Part shown: one piece after another, positions 1 through 12,072 of the stretch
Position numbering within the stretch: position 1 is the first letter of the stretch
How the letters are laid out: every line of letters begins with the position of its first letter
Origin: Craterostigma plantagineum
Lineage: Eukaryota > Streptophyta > Magnoliopsida > Lamiales > Linderniaceae
Assembly: GCA_027422505.1 (NCBI GenBank)
Contig: JAPQWV010001603.1
Location: 1-64,000, forward strand
Length of the DNA stretch: 64,000 nt
Reading direction: 5' to 3'
Notes under the pieces: generated by a model
Told to the model about the DNA's origin: nothing
Databases searched by the model: none
What the model saw: the letters and a program-made list of their open reading frames with translations, nothing else
Position numbers and translations under genes: made by a program

Positions 1-534
1 TACAATTTAAAAACATAAAAAATAATAATAATAACAATAATAATATAAAATAATAAAAGAAAGAATAATAATATTAACAACAAATATTAATAATATGAAA
101 TAATAACATTAAAATATAAATAACATATTAAAATAATATTAATAATATAAAATAAAAACATAAAAAATAATAATAATATTAACAATAATAATATAAAATA
201 ATAAAAAGAAAAGAATAATAATATTAACAACAAATATTAATAATATGAAATAATAACATTAAAATATAATAACATATTAAAATAATATTAATAATATAAA
301 ATAAAAACATTAAATAATGATAATAATAATAACAATAATAATATAAAATAATAAAAAAAGAATAATAATATGGGAAAATGTTATTTGTAAAAACACAAAA
401 AAAAAAGAATAATTATATTAGCATTAATAATATGAAATAATAACATAAAAATATAATAACATATTAAAATATTATTTATAATACAATTTAAAAACATCAA
501 AATAAATAATAATATTATAAAATAATATTAATAA
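1..534. repeat. AT-rich tandem repeat, unit about 149 bp
   Basis: The sequence is almost pure A/T with blocks of aat/taa. A recognisable block (taacaataataatataaaa) begins at 32, 180 and 330, so the unit is about 148-150 bp. The opening words at position 1 recur in altered form near 482, so three units and part of a fourth are present. It abuts the stop codon of the MULE reading frame at 535. No gene is seen. The array may continue left of the window. Confidence 0.8.
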
Positions 535-3262
535 TTACAATAGACCATTCTCGCGCATGAGTTGCACCCAGTGTTCGAATCTGCTATGATATCTAAGTTC
601 CCAACCAGCAAGTCGACGATCACGATACGTGAACCAATACGGATGCAAGGCGGGCATAGGAAAGTCTGGACATAAATTCAGTCTAATATAATGTTGGAAC
701 TCGTCTCCAAGGTGCGCTATGACGATAGTTCGATTCGGTCGATCAGCAGTCCGACGGCACGCAGTGGCAGTATCGTCGTAGAATGCATATTGATGGTCGA
801 TCCATTGCCGTACCCGTAGAGGATAAATACAGCGTTCCAAATTGTCGCCACAGCCCACAAATCGCACGGTGTCAACATCCAGTGGTTTGCCAAGCAAGGC
901 CCCCCGTCCCAGCGTATACGATCCAACTGCATTTCCAATGAATCACCATAGTACAATGCCGAGTAACGATCCCAATGGGCCTCGATTTCGTTCGCGACGT
1001 TATTCCTTACGGTGACCCATTCGTCCTCGTCATTGTAAATATGGGAGGCGATAGCGCGAAATCCGCAGTTGCCGTCAGCAACGACATCCTTATAACTAAC
1101 TATATACGGTTGGATGACTGATGTTACGTGGTACTGCAAGCGGCTGTGGAAGAAGTTCGATTCACCTGTACAGAGCATTTTACCGGATTAGAGGTGGATC
1201 CAAATTCGTATGAATTTTAGGAGTGAAAGATAGTAGTACCTGTTTCCGTAGTAGAAGTACGAGATCGCTTCACAGACGAAGATGACGTACGGCCATGGCT
1301 GCTACGACCCTGGCTGCTACGATTGGTACTGCTGCGCCCTCCGCTGCGTCCCCCCTTGGGATTTCATACTCCCAAGCACTTCGATCACGTTCGTCGAGTC
1401 TCTTTTCTTTGGCCGACCTTTTACAGATGTCTTAACAACAGGCTCATTCCACTCTTGGGCCTCGGGATAAAGATGTTCGTGAACTACTCGATGGAGGCCA
1501 CGCATAACGGCGGGATCGCGACCTTCTGCCTCACGCACGAGGTCGTATAAGCGATCTTGATCAGAAATATCGGGAACTACTCCCTCGCCGATTGTGAGTG
1601 TCCTCCAGAAGTCGTGCAAGCATTCTATCGAAACTGGTAGTTGTTGTCCACGCATTGCTGAAGCTCGCAAGCACATGGTAGTTGGTGCGTACGTCGTACT
1701 ACACATCCGCACCTGGAGTAAACCTCATTCGACAACTCTTTCGCCCGCCGCATCTCTTTCCCATAATTAATATTGCATGGTGTGAAACTCTGTATAATAA
1801 TGTTAGGAATGGAAATCCTGACATCGAATAGGTCGTTCGACCTGGACTCTCAAGTGTCTGCATGTCAACATAAAAATTATTAGATAAGGATATCTGACAC
1901 GTAATTTACCTTTCTGATGCGATTCAACTGGTTCTGAATCTGCTCGTGCACCTTCACCCATACGGTGTCAAGAGACCCAGTGGCAGAGTTCAGCCATCCT
2001 TTCAGCTCGCTATGAGCACTCTCCACACGACATGTAGTGGTGTTCCCGAAATGAAGTACATGGTTCGTCCAAGCTCTGGCGAACTTCTCCTTATGCACAA
2101 CCACGTCTGCTCAACATAACTAACGATTGCTGAGTCGGCTAGCCAACGCAGACGCATGTCACTCACTGCCTTCTCGTATTCGTCAATCGTCGTAGCTTCC
2201 ACGACTGCTTTCCAGGACTTGTGCGTGAAGTGAGCTGCGGTCTTTTTGTTCTTCCCCGCCAACCAATAAATTTTGTTCTCCATATCTTATAAATATGCCA
2301 CGTGCACAGCAGATGGTGAGAATGTGAAATACCATATGTACCGGTCGAACAAGGCCCAACTCACGATCAGTGACAATCGCCGACGGGTGGACACCTGGCC
2401 CTAGAATATCCCTGATAGACTGCAACATCCACCCGTAACTTCGCTCCGTCTCGTCCTCCATGACGGCAAACCCACACAGAAAGTTGTGATTACAGGGAGT
2501 CATTCCTATAATCTCAACTAGAGGCATCTTATATCTATTGGTCTTGTACGTCGAGTCATACCAATAAAATAAGGATACGTCCTCAGCAGTGCGAGTGACT
2601 CCGGGTGTGCAAGAAAGACATGTGTCAGCACATTAGTCTCCTCGTCTCTCAGCGCTTCAACAAAATATCCGGACTCTGTCGCCTGGTGCATCAACTGGCT
2701 CACCACGTCTCTCCCCTCAGAATTTTGCTTCTTCAAATGATCTCTGTAAATATATATATGTCGGATCGTGGCATTATCTTCTGCGTGTCGAGCCCTCATC
2801 GCCGAGAGGATATGTGCTGGTTTCGCTTGCGCAGCAGTCATTTCCTCTACGACCTTCATTGCCTGGCTACTTAACCCACTCGTCTGGCGGTGTCCCTCGG
2901 GATACTGTATCAGAGGGTGATTGTGAATGGAATTCTCAGGTGCACCCGTACGAATGTACCATTCCTAGTAGCTGGATCCTGCTGGGCTATGATTACAAAC
3001 GGACACCTGCACTTGTTAGACTTCGATAGCCTCTCAAATTCATCCTCCTTGCCTCTATAACGTTCTCCGCGAGAACATCTAATCAATTTTTTGTACCGCA
3101 TTTCTTATGCGACGAAATAATCACCTCGAAACCAAGAGCAATAGCGACACCTTTTGCCCAGTTAATGGCTTCCACGTCGGTCGGAAATCGTCCTCCTTCA
3201 CGGAAATGCTCATTGTAATTTATCTCGTTGCCCGTGGAATCCTCCGGAACACTCTCCAAGTC
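535..3262 (-). pseudogene. Decayed MULE transposase with FAR1-like N-terminus and OTU protease C-terminus
   Basis: Read right to left, the broken frame first shows a FAR1-like DNA-binding region (about 3262-2910; GFEVII, then CSRGERY and CRCPFVI). A MULE transposase core follows (about 2860-1880; IVTDRELGLV, FGNTTTCRVESAHSELKGWL). The C-terminal part (1712-535) contains an OTU-type cysteine protease: DGNCGFRAIA with Asp at 1074-1076 and Cys at 1065-1067, and a likely catalytic His in FQHYIRLNL at 691-693. Stops and frame changes occur near 3090, 2520, 2290, 2100 and 750, so no full protein is made as read. MULE transposases cut and paste DNA in the nucleus; OTU proteases remove ubiquitin-like modifiers. 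The domain order is seen. That the OTU part served the transposon is inference. No terminal inverted repeat was found. Confidence 0.75.
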
Positions 3263-3281
3263 TGAAAAAAAAAATTAATTT

Positions 3282-3304
3282 CAGCCGAAACTGGATTTCG
3301 GCTG
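3282..3304. repeat. Perfect 9-bp inverted repeat upstream of the MULE frame
   Basis: cagccgaaa and tttcggctg flank a 5-base spacer and could form a short hairpin. It lies about 20 bp outside the first recognisable MULE codon. More copies of the cgaaa/tttcgg words occur to about 3480. It may be part of a MULE 5' leader or terminal region; no partner is visible at the left end. Confidence 0.5.
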
Positions 3305-4354
3305 CTGTAAGAGGCGAGCGAAACAAGATTCGGCCACCTTCACAGTAGTCGAAATCCTGTTTCGGCCGTGACCGTCCCATCCGAATGTAAATTTCGGTTC
3401 AGACAGCCACGGCTGAACAATTTTTGGTCACCTAAAAGGGTGACCGAATTACATTTCAGTCGGGCCGAAATTTTTCGATCGATCCGATCGATGTTCGACA
3501 GTTCACGTACATACGAACGAAATTTACGAGAATTTGCTTACCATCCGTGCCAAGAGACACTTTCTTTTGACCTTTCAATTTCCCAAAAAGACGATTCATT
3601 TCGATTTGAGTTATTTTTTGTTATGTTTGACTCTGATTTGGATGTGTGATTGCGATATGAAAAGTGTTGTATGGAAAAGGACTTTAAATAGAAAATTTAA
3701 ATTCAAAAGGGCAAAATCGTCTTTTTTCAGGCCTTTAGGGGGCGGTGACTAGGAAAAAGGGGGCGGTGAATAGCAATCGAGTTGACTTATCATCATATCA
3801 TCAATAATCACCACCAATCGATGGGACAATATCGTTGTTCACTTTAATATGCGATTTTAGTTGCATGCATCAATTATAAACAAGAAATCATAATATGTAT
3901 CTCAACATGTTGGGATGATTCTTGGAGGAACCTCGAGATTGTGCCCTAAAATTGATAATAATCTAAAGATGCGTGTTATTATCATTTACTGTATTTTACC
4001 ACTAAGGAAAGAGGGGGGAAGTTGCAGGTGTCGTTATTACATGATCAATTCTTCGACATGAATTCGAAAACCTCGACATTAATGAGCTGCAACTTGTTTA
4101 AGAGTCCAATCAAACACCGATCAACGCGACCCAGTCGTATGTATTATTAGTACATATATATAAGTAGCTGTGTATAATATAAATACTAGTATAAAGCACG
4201 CTCGAATGCGTGCGCTCAATTCATAATTCATAAGTATAGTTTTATTTATAATTAAAAAAATCATAGTTAAAATAATTTGTAAGGATTTAATTAAAAACTA
4301 AAGGACTATATTATAAATTATACATCGAATTGACACACCATTGGAGAGAAGTTA
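3305..4354. other. Intergenic, no gene seen
   Basis: No conserved coding sequence was recognised. The word gggggcggtga occurs twice at about 3738-3767, which could be a degenerate transposon end. Words such as ctcgacatt (about 4073-4081) resemble motifs of the gypsy LTR further right. The rest is plain AT-rich sequence. Confidence 0.5.
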
Positions 4355-6933
4355 TGTAATACCCGTAAATTTAATATGGAATTTTGGATGTAATTAAAAA
4401 TGTAATATCGTGAATTAAGAATAAAATTAATCTAAAGTCTTGAAACAAAATGTAAAATAAAATAAATAAATAAATAAAATAAAAATTTATGCTCTAAAAT
4501 TAGTAGCAAAACCTATTTAAAGAACATATGAAAATAACAATATGAAGACTTCCAAAATTGGGTAATATTTGATAGGATGATAAAATAGGAAATTATGAAT
4601 TGGGTTATATACGTGATCATGGCCCAAATAATTTTAGATAAACTTTAATAAAACCATTACTTAAGCTTGAGGGAAAGTAATACTCACCACCTTGTCATGT
4701 CAAGTATGAGTATCCCTAGAAGAGAACTTATGTATATCTTATCTAATTCAAACAATCCTCAAACGAAAGGCTGGAACAGATAAATACGAAATTGAGTAGA
4801 AAGAAGCCAAGGAAGAGAAGAAGGAAGTTCTTAGCAAGCTCAAGCTTTAATTAAATTCACAGAACTCGAAGTATAGGAGGTGACGATTTTTTTCTGTGCT
4901 ATGATCTTTTATGTCGAATATATAGTTACATATTTTCACAAACTTGCGTGATTAGATGCTAATTATGAAGGAGTTTCGAACATGCTAGATCTAATTAAGA
5001 GCTTGAGTTTCAAAAGTTCAATATACAATGTTATTACAAGGCCAATCTTCAAAGATTAATATAAGGGTAGGTTAGCTTGGTGTTATAATTAGGGTTTTCT
5101 CCATAAGTAGTACAGCAACCAATAACGTTTTTGTGTCTTCATAAAATTCCCCAATAAAGTTTTGCTAATGTCTGAGGTATTAAATTCTTATAAGGATTTG
5201 GAATTTGTAAACCATGATCTCGACAATTTATAACTAAGATGTCGGCACTTGAGAATTTCGATATGGTTATAAAGGCTTTCGTCTCTTTCTCCTAAGTAGT
5301 TTTCGAGATTTACATGTAGTTTTCGAGATGCTTTACATGTAGAATTTCGAGACATATTAATGCACAATGTCGAGAAGTGTCATAGAAAGAATTCGAGGTA
5401 TAGTAAGGGAAAATCTCGATATGTGTCCTAGAGGAATTTTGAGATACTCGACATGTATTATGAAAAGGTTTTGACATTTAGCTATTAAGCTTATCGACAT
5501 CTATACTTTATCTCGACATTAACTCCTTTAATAAACCCGTATGTGATAGCTTGTTCCGAGAAAGATATCGATATTTATACCTTTCACAAATAAAGTTCTC
5601 GACATTATAATATCTCGACATTTCCCTAGATCATTTCGACATTTCTCCATGTCATTTCGACATTTAACACACTCCTAACCAATCACGACATTTTGTAAAG
5701 ATTTCGACAATGTCAAATAGTAGACCTCGACATTTAACCTCCCCAACAAAGTGTTCAGCACTAAGTAGTTCTTAACAAATTAGGGCTTTCATAATTTTAG
5801 GGTTTTGATAATTTAGGGTTTCAAGACTTAGAGTTTGAAAATTTCAAAAAAGTGATTTAATAAATATACTGATATAATACTATTCTATGATCAGAGATTC
5901 GAACAGTAGGGAATTCACCAGGATTATCGACTAATTTTAGCGGGAGGATAGGTAGGTGAATTATTCATCTACAATACGTAAACACATGTTTGTGCTTTAT
6001 GTGCTTCTATGTGATTAAATGATTTACGTGAATATGTTATACATATTTTATGTACGGTTCATGTGGATCATGCTTTTATATGTTATCACGTTTATATGCA
6101 TGGCATATGCATATCATATCACAGGGGTGAGATATTTACACTGTATTGAGACGGTTGATTTAAAATATTGTCGAGCGGGGTAGAATGAGATGTTTGTGAT
6201 TTTTGTTGTTGACTCGTTGAGGAGTCGAGGTTGGTACTCGTATGACACCTGACGGCAGACAGACGTGATCGATCTGTCTACTCGGGCGTGAGCGTCCCGA
6301 GGTGCAAAACTGTCGTGATTATATTTTCAGCGGAGGGAGCGACCTGACAGGGCAGTTGCGTGATCGTCAAAACGCTGCATAGGCTACCGCTTACGGAAGA
6401 GCGGCCTAACAGGGCAGTTGCGTGATCGTCAAAACGCTGCTAGTGTAAGCTTCCGTATATTATTATTATGGGCGCGCGAGGGTCGAGTCCGACCTAGGGC
6501 CCTGTGTTGTGTGACTTGAAATAGGATTGTGGGATAAAGAAAGAGTGAACATTGCATGTAAGATATTGGGGTGGGAATGAGCGTTCACGTGCATACATGC
6601 ATTTTTATTCACCTACTGGGCAAGTCGCTCAGTGTTTACGTGTTGTAGGTACTGAGTCTGACGCCGACGCACGTCAAGACTGAGGCGGCTGGTGGCGGTG
6701 CTCCACGGACTTTTGAGGGCGGGGCAGTACATGGATGAAGACCTGTGGAGCGATAATAGGGTTTTTGTTCTTTTGACGTTTTGGGGCTACGCCCGTTGTA
6801 CAAATACTACTATGTAAAATAATATTTTTATATTATATTATCTTTTAGGAAAAAGTTTTTAATTGACGGGCCTTCCGCAGCTTACGTTGCGGAAATCCGC
6901 CACTAACTTAATTAGAAAACGAGGCTCGCCACA
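4355..6933 (+). repeat. 5' LTR of the gypsy element (about 2.58 kb)
   Basis: It begins TG and ends CA, and the end lies two bases before the primer site. The 5 bases on its left are agtta; the matching right copy cannot be checked because the 3' end is gone. The middle (about 5200-5760) is rich in TCGACATT/TTCGAGA words, and a 32-bp direct repeat lies at 6347-6440. The left boundary rests on one LTR copy only. Confidence 0.7.
6347..6440. repeat. Two identical 32-bp direct repeats in the gypsy LTR
   Basis: Copies at 6347-6378 and 6409-6440 start acagggcagttgcgtgatcg and are identical over 32 bp, spaced 62 bp apart. Similarity extends a few bases further left (gcgacct/gcggcct), which suggests a duplicated unit of about 62 bp. 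Confidence 0.85.
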
Positions 6934-6935
6934 GG

Positions 6936-6947
6936 TGGTATCAGAGC
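6936..6947 (+). promoter_or_regulatory. Primer binding site, initiator Met-tRNA type
   Basis: tggtatcagagc is the usual plant LTR-retrotransposon site that pairs with the 3' end of initiator tRNA-Met to prime minus-strand DNA. It starts two bases after the 5' LTR and fixes the LTR end. Confidence 0.9.
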
Positions 6948-7093
6948 TTAGGCTTTAGATTCTGAAGACTGTCTATGTACTGCCGCTCAAAAGCCTGGAG
7001 AACCAGCCTGGCCTGTAAGTTAAATGCTTGATTATGTGATTATGGGTTATCTGATATGTGTTTTGTTTGAATTAATGTAGATATAGTTGAAAA

Positions 7094-8135
7094 ATGCCAA
7101 GAACCCGTAGTGAAACATGTGGCTGAATCCAGCCGTAGGGCTGAACCGGAGTCCCTCCAAATGAAAGGGACTCCACTATTCTACGATTGACCGATTTACT
7201 TCAACGTCAGACGGAACATATCAATCGCCAGTCGAGTCAAATCGACGAGCTACTCATCATCATAGCTCGTCTGAACACCGTCCTTCCCCACAGCCAGCGC
7301 GTGTAGAAATTATAGGGGAACGATTTCGGAAAATGGATCCCCCAACCTTTGTTGATGCTATGGACCTAGCAGTGGCGGAAGATTGGCTGCGTACTATAGA
7401 AGATATGTTCATATATAGTCGTGTGCCTGAGAATGAAAAGGTCTTGTGCCCCGTTTCCATGCTCAGAGGAAACGCCTGATTCTGGTGGGATACCGTTAAA
7501 GTCCTAGAAGATCCGACGAATATGTCGTGGGAAAGATTTACAGAATTGTTCCACGGCCAATATTTTACTGCCCATGAACAGGAACGACGGATGCTAGAAT
7601 TTATGAATCTCAGGCAAGGAGGAATGCCTGTAACTCAATATATCCGTCGATTCGAGGAGTTGTCTCGTTTCGCTCCTCACATGGTGGGAACAAATCTACT
7701 CAAGGTGACGAGGTTCATTACGGGCCTCAAACCTGAGCTTTATCGTGACTTAAGTATCTCGGGGGCCCGACAGATGGAATTTACCCAAGTAGCAGAAAGG
7801 GCCATGATAGCGGAGCAAGCTGAGGCTCAGATTTCCGAAGCTCAGGAGGCGAAGAAGAGGAGGGAGAGTTAGCAAGGACCTGGAAGTGACCGCAAGCGCC
7901 AATTTTTTAACAAAGGTCAAGGTAGCCAAGGAAATCGCCAGGGCCAACAGAACTGGCGCCCGACGCTGAATCAGGGACCCGTAAATATTCAGAGCAAACC
8001 TCAAACCCAGCACCCCAATGCAAACAGTGTGGCCGTTACCACTCGGCGCCTGTTATCAACCCAGACCCAACCCAAATCCACAGTGTTTCAGATGCGGAAG
8101 AATGGGCACTATGCAAGGAACTGTAACACGAACAT
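7094..8135 (+). pseudogene. gypsy gag (capsid and nucleocapsid), broken
   Basis: Gag forms the virus-like particle in the cytoplasm. A start codon at 7094 leads to a stop after ten residues. The capsid region is then recognisable from about 7300 (MDPPTFVDAMD) and carries an in-frame TGA at about 7477. It continues openly from 7522 to the TAG at 7870 (MSWERFTELFHGQYF, YIRRFEELSRFAPHMV, TRFITGLKPEL). The nucleocapsid knuckle at about 8085-8125 (CFRCG..GHYARNC) needs a frame change in its middle, so CX2C and HX4C lie in different frames. At least two stops and one shift disable it. Confidence 0.8.
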
Positions 8136-8159
8136 GCCCCAGAACCCGACCCGAACACC

Positions 8160-11100
8160 AGTTCGACCTCCACCGGTTCCTGCACGGGTTTTCACGCTTA
8201 CCAATGAGGAGGCCGAGGCGAACGCTTCTGTTGTGACGGGTACGTTAACTATCTATAACGTGCCCACTTCGGTGCTAATTGACTCTGGAGCCACACATTC
8301 ATTTGTGTCGGCTAAGTATGTGACGAAGGTAGGAATATCTCCTACCTCATCTGAATGCAACTATGTAGTTACTCTACCACACGGGGATCCGACGCATACC
8401 AACCAAGTACTGAAAGGATGCGTCGTAGTTATTGAGGGTAGGAACTTGAGTGCCGACCTGATTGTAATCCCAATGAACGACTACGATGTCATCTTCGGAA
8501 TGGATGGCTTTCAAGATATGGAGCCATCATAGATTGCAACAAGAAGGTCGTTAAATTTCAACTGCCCGAAGAAGAAGCATTCATTTTTTCGGGTATATCA
8601 GATAAGAATAGTATTCCAAGAATTTCGGCTCTGAAGGCTCAACGACTCTTGAGGTCAGGTTGTGAGTCTTATCTCGTATATGCAGTGAAGGCGGAGGACT
8701 TACCTCAGCCGGAACTAAAAGATGTACCTGTAGTTAACGAATACTCTGATGTATTTCCCGACGTTCTCCCGAGGTTACCCCCTGATCGAGAAATACAGTT
8801 CAAGATAGATCTGATGCCAGGATCAGCCCCAATTTCTAAAGCCCCTTACCGTTTAGCACCGAACGAGTTAAAGGGGTTGAAGGAACAGCTGGAGGAACAT
8901 CTAAAGGGTTTATCCAGCCGAGTTTTTCGCCGTGGGGCGCACCCGTTCTTTTTGTGCGAAAGAAGGATGGGTCGATGCGACTCTGCATCGATTACAGGGA
9001 GTTGAATAAGATCACGATCAAGAATAAATACCCTTTGCCAAGGATCGATGATCTATTCGATCAATTGCAAGGAGCTTCGGTATTCTCGAAAATCGACCTC
9101 CGTTCAGGATACCATCAGTTAAAGATCAGGGAGGCAGATGTTCCAAAAACTGCGTTCAGTACGAGGTACGGCCATTACGAGTTTCTGGTCATGCCTTTTG
9201 GACTGACAAACGCCCCAGCTGCTTTTATGGACTTGATGAATCGAGTCTTCAAAAACTACCTCGATCGGTTCGTTATCGTCTTTATCGACGATATTTTGAT
9301 CTATTCTAAGACAAGAGACGAACACGAAAACCATCTACGAACCGTCTTAGGAATCCTGCGAGAAAAACAGCTCTACGCCAAATTCAAGAAGTGTGAATTC
9401 TGGCTTGAGCAAGTAGCCTTCCTGGGACACGTGACTTCCGGGAATGGAATCTCCGTAGACCCGAGTAAAATCGAAGCTGTGAATAATTGGCCACGACCCA
9501 CTACTCCTACCGAAGTCCGAAGTTTTTGGGACTGGCGGGATACTACCGTAAATTTATAGCGGACTTCTCCAGTATTGCCTCTACATTAACCAATCTGACG
9601 AGGAAGAACGTTCCGTTCAAATGGACCGAAGCATGCGAACAGAGTTTTCAAGAGTTGAAAAAACGTCTTACCTCTGCTCCGATATTGACAATACCATCGG
9701 GAACCGGAGGATTTGCAGTATACAGCGATGCTTCGAAGAATGGCTTGGGATGTGTGCTGATGCAGAACGGAAAGGTGATTGCCTATGCTTCGCGACAACT
9801 AAAGGAATACGAGAAGAACTACCCAACCCATGACCTCGAATTAGCAGCGGTGGTCTTCGCTCTGAAGATCTGGAGACATTATCTCTACGGAGAGAAATGT
9901 GAGATATTCACAGACCATAAGAGTTTGAAGTATTTCTTCACCCAGAAAGAACTGAGTATGCGACAGCGAAGATGGCTGGAGCTCGTCAAGGATTAGGATT
10001 GCGTCATCAGCTATCATCCGGGTAAGGCAAACGTAGTCGCAGATGCGCTAAGTCGAAAAGCGGTGAATGCAGAGTTACATCAGCTTGAATAGAGGTAGTT
10101 AATTTGGGCGAATTTGAGGCAAGACTAGCAGCGCTAACTCTCCAACCCACGCTGCTAGAACAGATCAAGAAGACACAAGAAGAAGACGAACTCTACCTAA
10201 AATGAAGGAGGCACTACCCGAAGATTTTAACATCCGAGAGGATGGAGCTTTGCTATACAAGAACCGTCTTTATATACCTAACCATGAGGAGCTGCGACAA
10301 ACGATAATGAAGGAAGCACACACGACCACATATTCGGTACACCCAGGAGCCACAAAGATGTATCAAGATTTACGAATAACGTACTGGTGGCCGGGAATGA
10401 AGAAAGACGTCGCTGCATTCGTGAACCGATGTATGACTTGCCAATTGATTAAAGCGGAACACCAGCGACCCGGTGGAACCCTACAGCCTCTACCCATTCC
10501 AGAATGGAAGTGGGATCATATCACGATGGATTTCGTCGTTGGTTTACCCAAAACGACGAAAGGCCACGATGCTATTTGGGTAATCGTTGATCGCCTGACC
10601 AAATCGGCTCATTTCCTTCCAATTAGTTCCACTTTTTCCATGGAACGCTACGCTGAATTGTATATTCAGGAAATCATCCGCCTCCATGGAATCCCAATTT
10701 CTATCGTCTCGGATCGAGATTCAAGATTTCTGTCTAACTTTTGGCAAAGCCTACAGAAAGCGATGGGAACCAAGCTCTCATTCAGTACTGCTTACCATCC
10801 CCAACCGACGGGCAGTCTGAACGAACGATTCAAACTCTTGAGGATATGCTACGGGCGTGCGTGCTCGATTTCAAAGGAAACTGGAGTAAGTATCTTCCAC
10901 TGATAGAGTTTTCCTATAACAATAGCTTCCATGCTGCTATCGGGATGGCGCCATATGAGGCGTTATACGGGCGCAAATGCCGATCCCCAGTCCAATGGGA
11001 CGAAATCGTGAGCGAACATTGTTAGGACCTGATATGATCCGAGAAATGACAGAAGCTGTGACGAAGATTCGGGAAAGGATGCGAACCGCACAGAGTCGTC

Positions 11101-11390
11101 AGAAGAGCTAAGCAGATCATCGACGACGACCATTGGAATTTGTAGAAGATGACCAAGTCTTCCTAAAAATCTCCCCGATGAAAGGAGTAAAACGCTTCGG
11201 ACGAAGGGCAAGCTGAGCCCCAGATACATAGGCCCGTTTAGAATTATCAGACGAGTTGGCGAAGTCGCATACCAACTAGAGTTACCGGCCTCACTATCGC
11301 AAGTTCACGACGTATTTCACGTATCGACATTACGAAAATACGTCGCGGACCCGAGCCATGTTATCCAAAATGAGCTTCTTTATCAACAAC
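8160..11390 (+). pseudogene. gypsy pol: protease, RT, RNase H, integrase, broken
   Basis: Protease: VLIDSGATHSF with Asp at 8281-8283. RT: from about 8650 (RLPPDREIQFKIDL) through [20 protein letters not shown] to the catalytic [10 protein letters not shown] near 9281-9300. RNase [12 protein letters not shown] near 9720 and [11 protein letters not shown]; a stop follows at about 9994. Integrase: HX..H..CX2C zinc region (about 10330-10440), Asp in ITMDFVVG (10529-10531), Asp in VSDRDSRF (10712-10714), Glu in GQSERT (10819-10821). Breaks occur near 8530, 8920, 9530, 9995 and 10805, the last apparently one base lost from a short homopolymer. Together these parts would copy element RNA to DNA and insert it. 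Confidence 0.85.
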
Positions 11391-12072
11391 TCTGTTACCC
11401 TCGGGTCTAATCGACCCCGCGGCAAAACACCCGACCCACCTCAACTAACCTAACAACCTCATTCTAGGAATACCTATCAGCACCATGGGCCCGAGGACCA
11501 TAGGACAACACCTGCGACGAAGAAACAAGCCATCGGAACGTAATCATAAGGTCCTCGGGCGCTCCATCCGAGGGACGCGTACCCTCGAAAACACTCCAGG
11601 AAGCTACCCGAGAGGAAAGGAAGGACTCGGGTATATTTTCCGAGTCCGAGGGGAAGACTTGCCCTCGAGAGTAGCGGTCATCCGACTCGAAAACTGCCAC
11701 GATTCGCCCACGATGATGCAAAATAAGACGTAGAAAACCGCCTGGACACTCGATAGGTTTAGGAAACGTGCCATCATGGGCGATAAGGAAGCTCGACCCC
11801 TAGAATCGCGGAACGTGGGTCTCAACCGTTGGAAAACCGCCCAAGGGCAGAAGCCTATAAATACTACCAACGCACTCAAGAACAGGTATGTCTCTTCTCG
11901 CGTATCCTACCGTTACTCTGTCCATTAATACTCATAAACACACACTACACATCACTTTTTATGCCACTTTACACCTGGAACATGGAGATTACCCTTTTTT
12001 TGCTCGATGAAAAAGATGTGGCATGATAGCCCGATAAGTATATAACAGTTTTCTCTTGATGGATTTCCATAG
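11391..12072 (+). other. GC-rich segment with a TATA-like box; possible LTR or promoter remnant
   Basis: Past the gypsy integrase, 11400-11850 is GC-richer than its surroundings with many cctcggg/cccgagg words. A TATA-like tataaata lies at 11856-11863, followed by an AC/CT-rich run to about 11970. This layout resembles an LTR core promoter (U3 to R), but no second copy or terminal match was found. The last part (about 11990-12072) ends in an intron acceptor just before the eIF5A exon. No protein in this stretch was recognised. Confidence 0.35.

Larger units (their letters stand above)
4355..11390 (+). mobile_element. Ty3/gypsy element, Tekay/Del-like, 3' LTR missing
   Basis: Parts in order: a long LTR beginning TGTAATACCCG and ending CGCCACA (4355-6933), a Met-tRNA primer site (6936-6947), gag, zinc knuckle, protease, RT, RNase H and integrase. 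This is the Ty3/gypsy order with integrase last. The long LTR, its opening words and integrase wording such as [13 protein letters not shown] suit the Tekay/Del chromovirus group. After about 11390 the similarity stops: no chromodomain, polypurine tract or second TGTAATACCCG LTR was found before the eIF5A remnant. The element is thus 3'-truncated. Frame breaks in gag and pol make it inactive as read. Confidence 0.85.

Noticed and set aside
2605..3029. Plus-strand open stretches over the MULE
   Set aside because: They lie antisense to recognisable FAR1/transposase sequence and show no domain of their own.
7750..8013. Minus-strand open stretch over gypsy gag
   Set aside because: Shadow of the gag frame; no independent similarity.
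11464..11879. Overlapping open stretches on both strands in the GC-rich block
   Set aside because: High GC lowers stop frequency; no recognised motif and no splice or start context.
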